DNA from: Thermocladium sp. UBA166
GTDB lineage: Archaea > Thermoproteota > Thermoprotei > Thermoproteales > Thermocladiaceae
Direction: 5' to 3'
Assembly (NCBI GenBank): GCA_002508315.1
Contig: DAHE01000025.1
Location: 1-5,491 of the forward strand
DNA length: 5,491 nucleotides
The translations under genes were made by a program, and so were the position numbers. Under the pieces are notes generated by a model. It searched no databases. It saw only the letters and a program-made list of their open reading frames with translations, and was not told the origin of the DNA. This document shows positions 4,927-5,491 of this stretch, in pieces (position 1 is the first letter of the stretch; each line of letters opens with the position of its first letter).

Positions 4927-4927
4927 A

Positions 4928-5392
4928 ATGACCAGGAGATTCACTAGGAAGACCAGGAAGCTCAGGGGTTGGAGGACGCACTCGTGGGGTAGGGTGGGGC
5001 AGCACAGGAGAAACAACAGCGGGGGAAGCGAGAGGGTTGGACTGCTGAAGCACAAGAAAAGCATTCTAATGGAGTTGGCGGAGAAAAACAATGGATGGCC
5101 ATTAATAGGCAAGCACGGCTTCGTCCAGCCCCCTCCCCTCAAGACCAGGCTCAGGCCTATAAACGTGGGGAGGCTGGGCGAGATGATTAGGGAGTTGGCT
5201 GCGCAGGGGAAGGCGGTCCAGGAGTCGGGCAGGTACGTTGTGGACCTAGCCGCCCTGGGCTACGATAAGCTCCTCGGCGAGGGGTCAATTGATGAACCAA
5301 TAATGGTTAAGGCAGCCGCCGCCTCAGCGTCGGCGATAGAGAAGATACTGAAGGCGGGCGGCGAGGTAGTGATAGGAAAAGGACAAACCTAG
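4928..5392 (+). CDS. rpl15: 50S ribosomal protein uL15
   Basis: uL15 is a large-subunit protein important in late assembly. The archaeal N-terminus is plain: MTRRFTRKTRKLRGWRTHSW at residues 1-20, then GRVGQHRR (21-28) and a Gly/Ser-rich loop NNSGGSERVG. Residues 56-79 (GWPLIGKHGFVQPP, then RLRPINVG) and the C-terminal domain with VVDLAALGYDKLLGEG (104-119) and KAAAASASAIEKILKAGGEV (128-147) follow the family. At 154 residues it is of usual archaeal length. The N-terminal positive charge serves rRNA contact. A longer form from TTG at 4889 would carry 13 residues absent from relatives. It is the third gene of the rps5-rpl30-rpl15 block and perhaps also has an internal promoter. In most archaea secY follows. 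Confidence 0.96.
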   Translation: MTRRFTRKTRKLRGWRTHSWGRVGQHRRNNSGGSERVGLLKHKKSILMELAEKNNGWPLIGKHGFVQPPPLKTRLRPINVGRLGEMIRELAAQGKAVQESGRYVVDLAALGYDKLLGEGSIDEPIMVKAAAASASAIEKILKAGGEVVIGKGQT

Positions 5393-5394
5393 CC

Positions 5395-5403
5395 CTTTAT
5401 AAT
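5395..5403 (+). promoter_or_regulatory. TATA box of the gene at the right edge
   Basis: CTTTATAAT starts two bases after the rpl15 stop and is nearly the same as the rps5 box. Its centre is 24 bases before the ATG at 5423, which suggests a leaderless transcript independent of the ribosomal genes. Confidence 0.6.
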
Positions 5404-5422
5404 ACTAACCAGGGGATAGGTT

Positions 5423-5491
5423 ATGGAAGGAAAGAGATTATCCTTTTTTGAATGGCTCGGTCTAGCATTACTATTTATAGGTTTACCTAGT
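5423..5491 (+). CDS. N-terminal 23 residues of a probable membrane protein (cut by window edge)
   Basis: An ATG at 5423 opens a frame through the window end. The 23 residues have a short charged start (MEGKRLSF) and then a hydrophobic stretch (WLGLALLFIGLPS, residues 11-23) that could be the first membrane helix or a signal anchor. By gene order this is where secY, the central channel subunit of the Sec translocon, is usually found after rpl15. Known archaeal SecY proteins generally have a longer amphipathic N-terminus before the first helix, so the identity stays open. Codons here are A/T-rich (TTA, CTA, ATA, TTT), unlike the GC-rich ribosomal genes just upstream, although this is a very short sample. 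The TATA box at 5395-5403 supports the start. Confidence 0.5.
   Translation, partial: MEGKRLSFFEWLGLALLFIGLPS

Noticed and set aside
4889..4930. TTG start at 4889 giving a 167-residue uL15
   Set aside because: The extra 13 residues do not match the family, and the ribosome-binding site and ATG at 4928 match the known uL15 N-terminus.
1..5491. CRISPR array, insertion sequence, tRNA or rRNA
   Set aside because: No regularly spaced repeats, transposase-like frame, terminal inverted repeats with target duplication, or tRNA/rRNA signatures were seen.

Overview
The window looks like chromosomal DNA of a thermophilic crenarchaeon (Thermoproteota), probably near the Thermoproteales. Reasons: the ribosomal proteins uS5, uL30 and uL15 are of the archaeal type and in archaeal order (rps5-rpl30-rpl15). 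Promoters are AT-rich TATA-like boxes placed about 25 bases before the start codons of several genes, which suggests leaderless transcripts. Arginine is mostly AGG. The glutamate dehydrogenase resembles crenarchaeal enzymes. Here rps5 begins behind its own promoter and is divergent from a regulator gene, so the usual long ribosomal operon is broken.

Layout. 1-471 (minus): 5' part of a glutamate dehydrogenase gene that runs off the left edge. 472-843: a gene-poor stretch with the gdh promoter, a cluster of inverted repeats (555-629), a possible hairpin (738-774) and the promoter of the next gene. 844-2109 (plus): an M28-like metallopeptidase homologue with a PA-like insert; the two catalytic glutamates appear replaced by Arg-His. 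2110-2213: convergent 3' ends, with a terminator-like hairpin plus T-run for the minus strand. 3616-2214 (minus): a three-gene cluster, transcribed as a ribbon-helix-helix DNA-binding protein, then a cob(I)alamin adenosyltransferase (CobO/BtuR type), then a 106-codon open frame of unknown function in the same frame as cobO. 3617-3731: a divergent promoter region with a GTGATA direct repeat that is a candidate operator. 3732-5392 (plus): rps5, rpl30, rpl15. 5423-5491: the first 23 codons of a hydrophobic protein behind its own TATA box, where secY would be expected by synteny.

How the genes work together: the plus-strand block builds the translation machinery. The minus-strand cluster may join a DNA-binding regulator to corrinoid cofactor activation. 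The left part links amino-acid/nitrogen metabolism (glutamate dehydrogenase) with a peptidase-like protein, but these two are divergent and need not be functionally linked. No mobile element, CRISPR array, tRNA or rRNA was seen. I did not find a clearly new multi-gene system. The best leads are the altered active site of the M28 homologue, the candidate operator of the ribbon-helix-helix protein, and the inverted-repeat cluster at 555-629.
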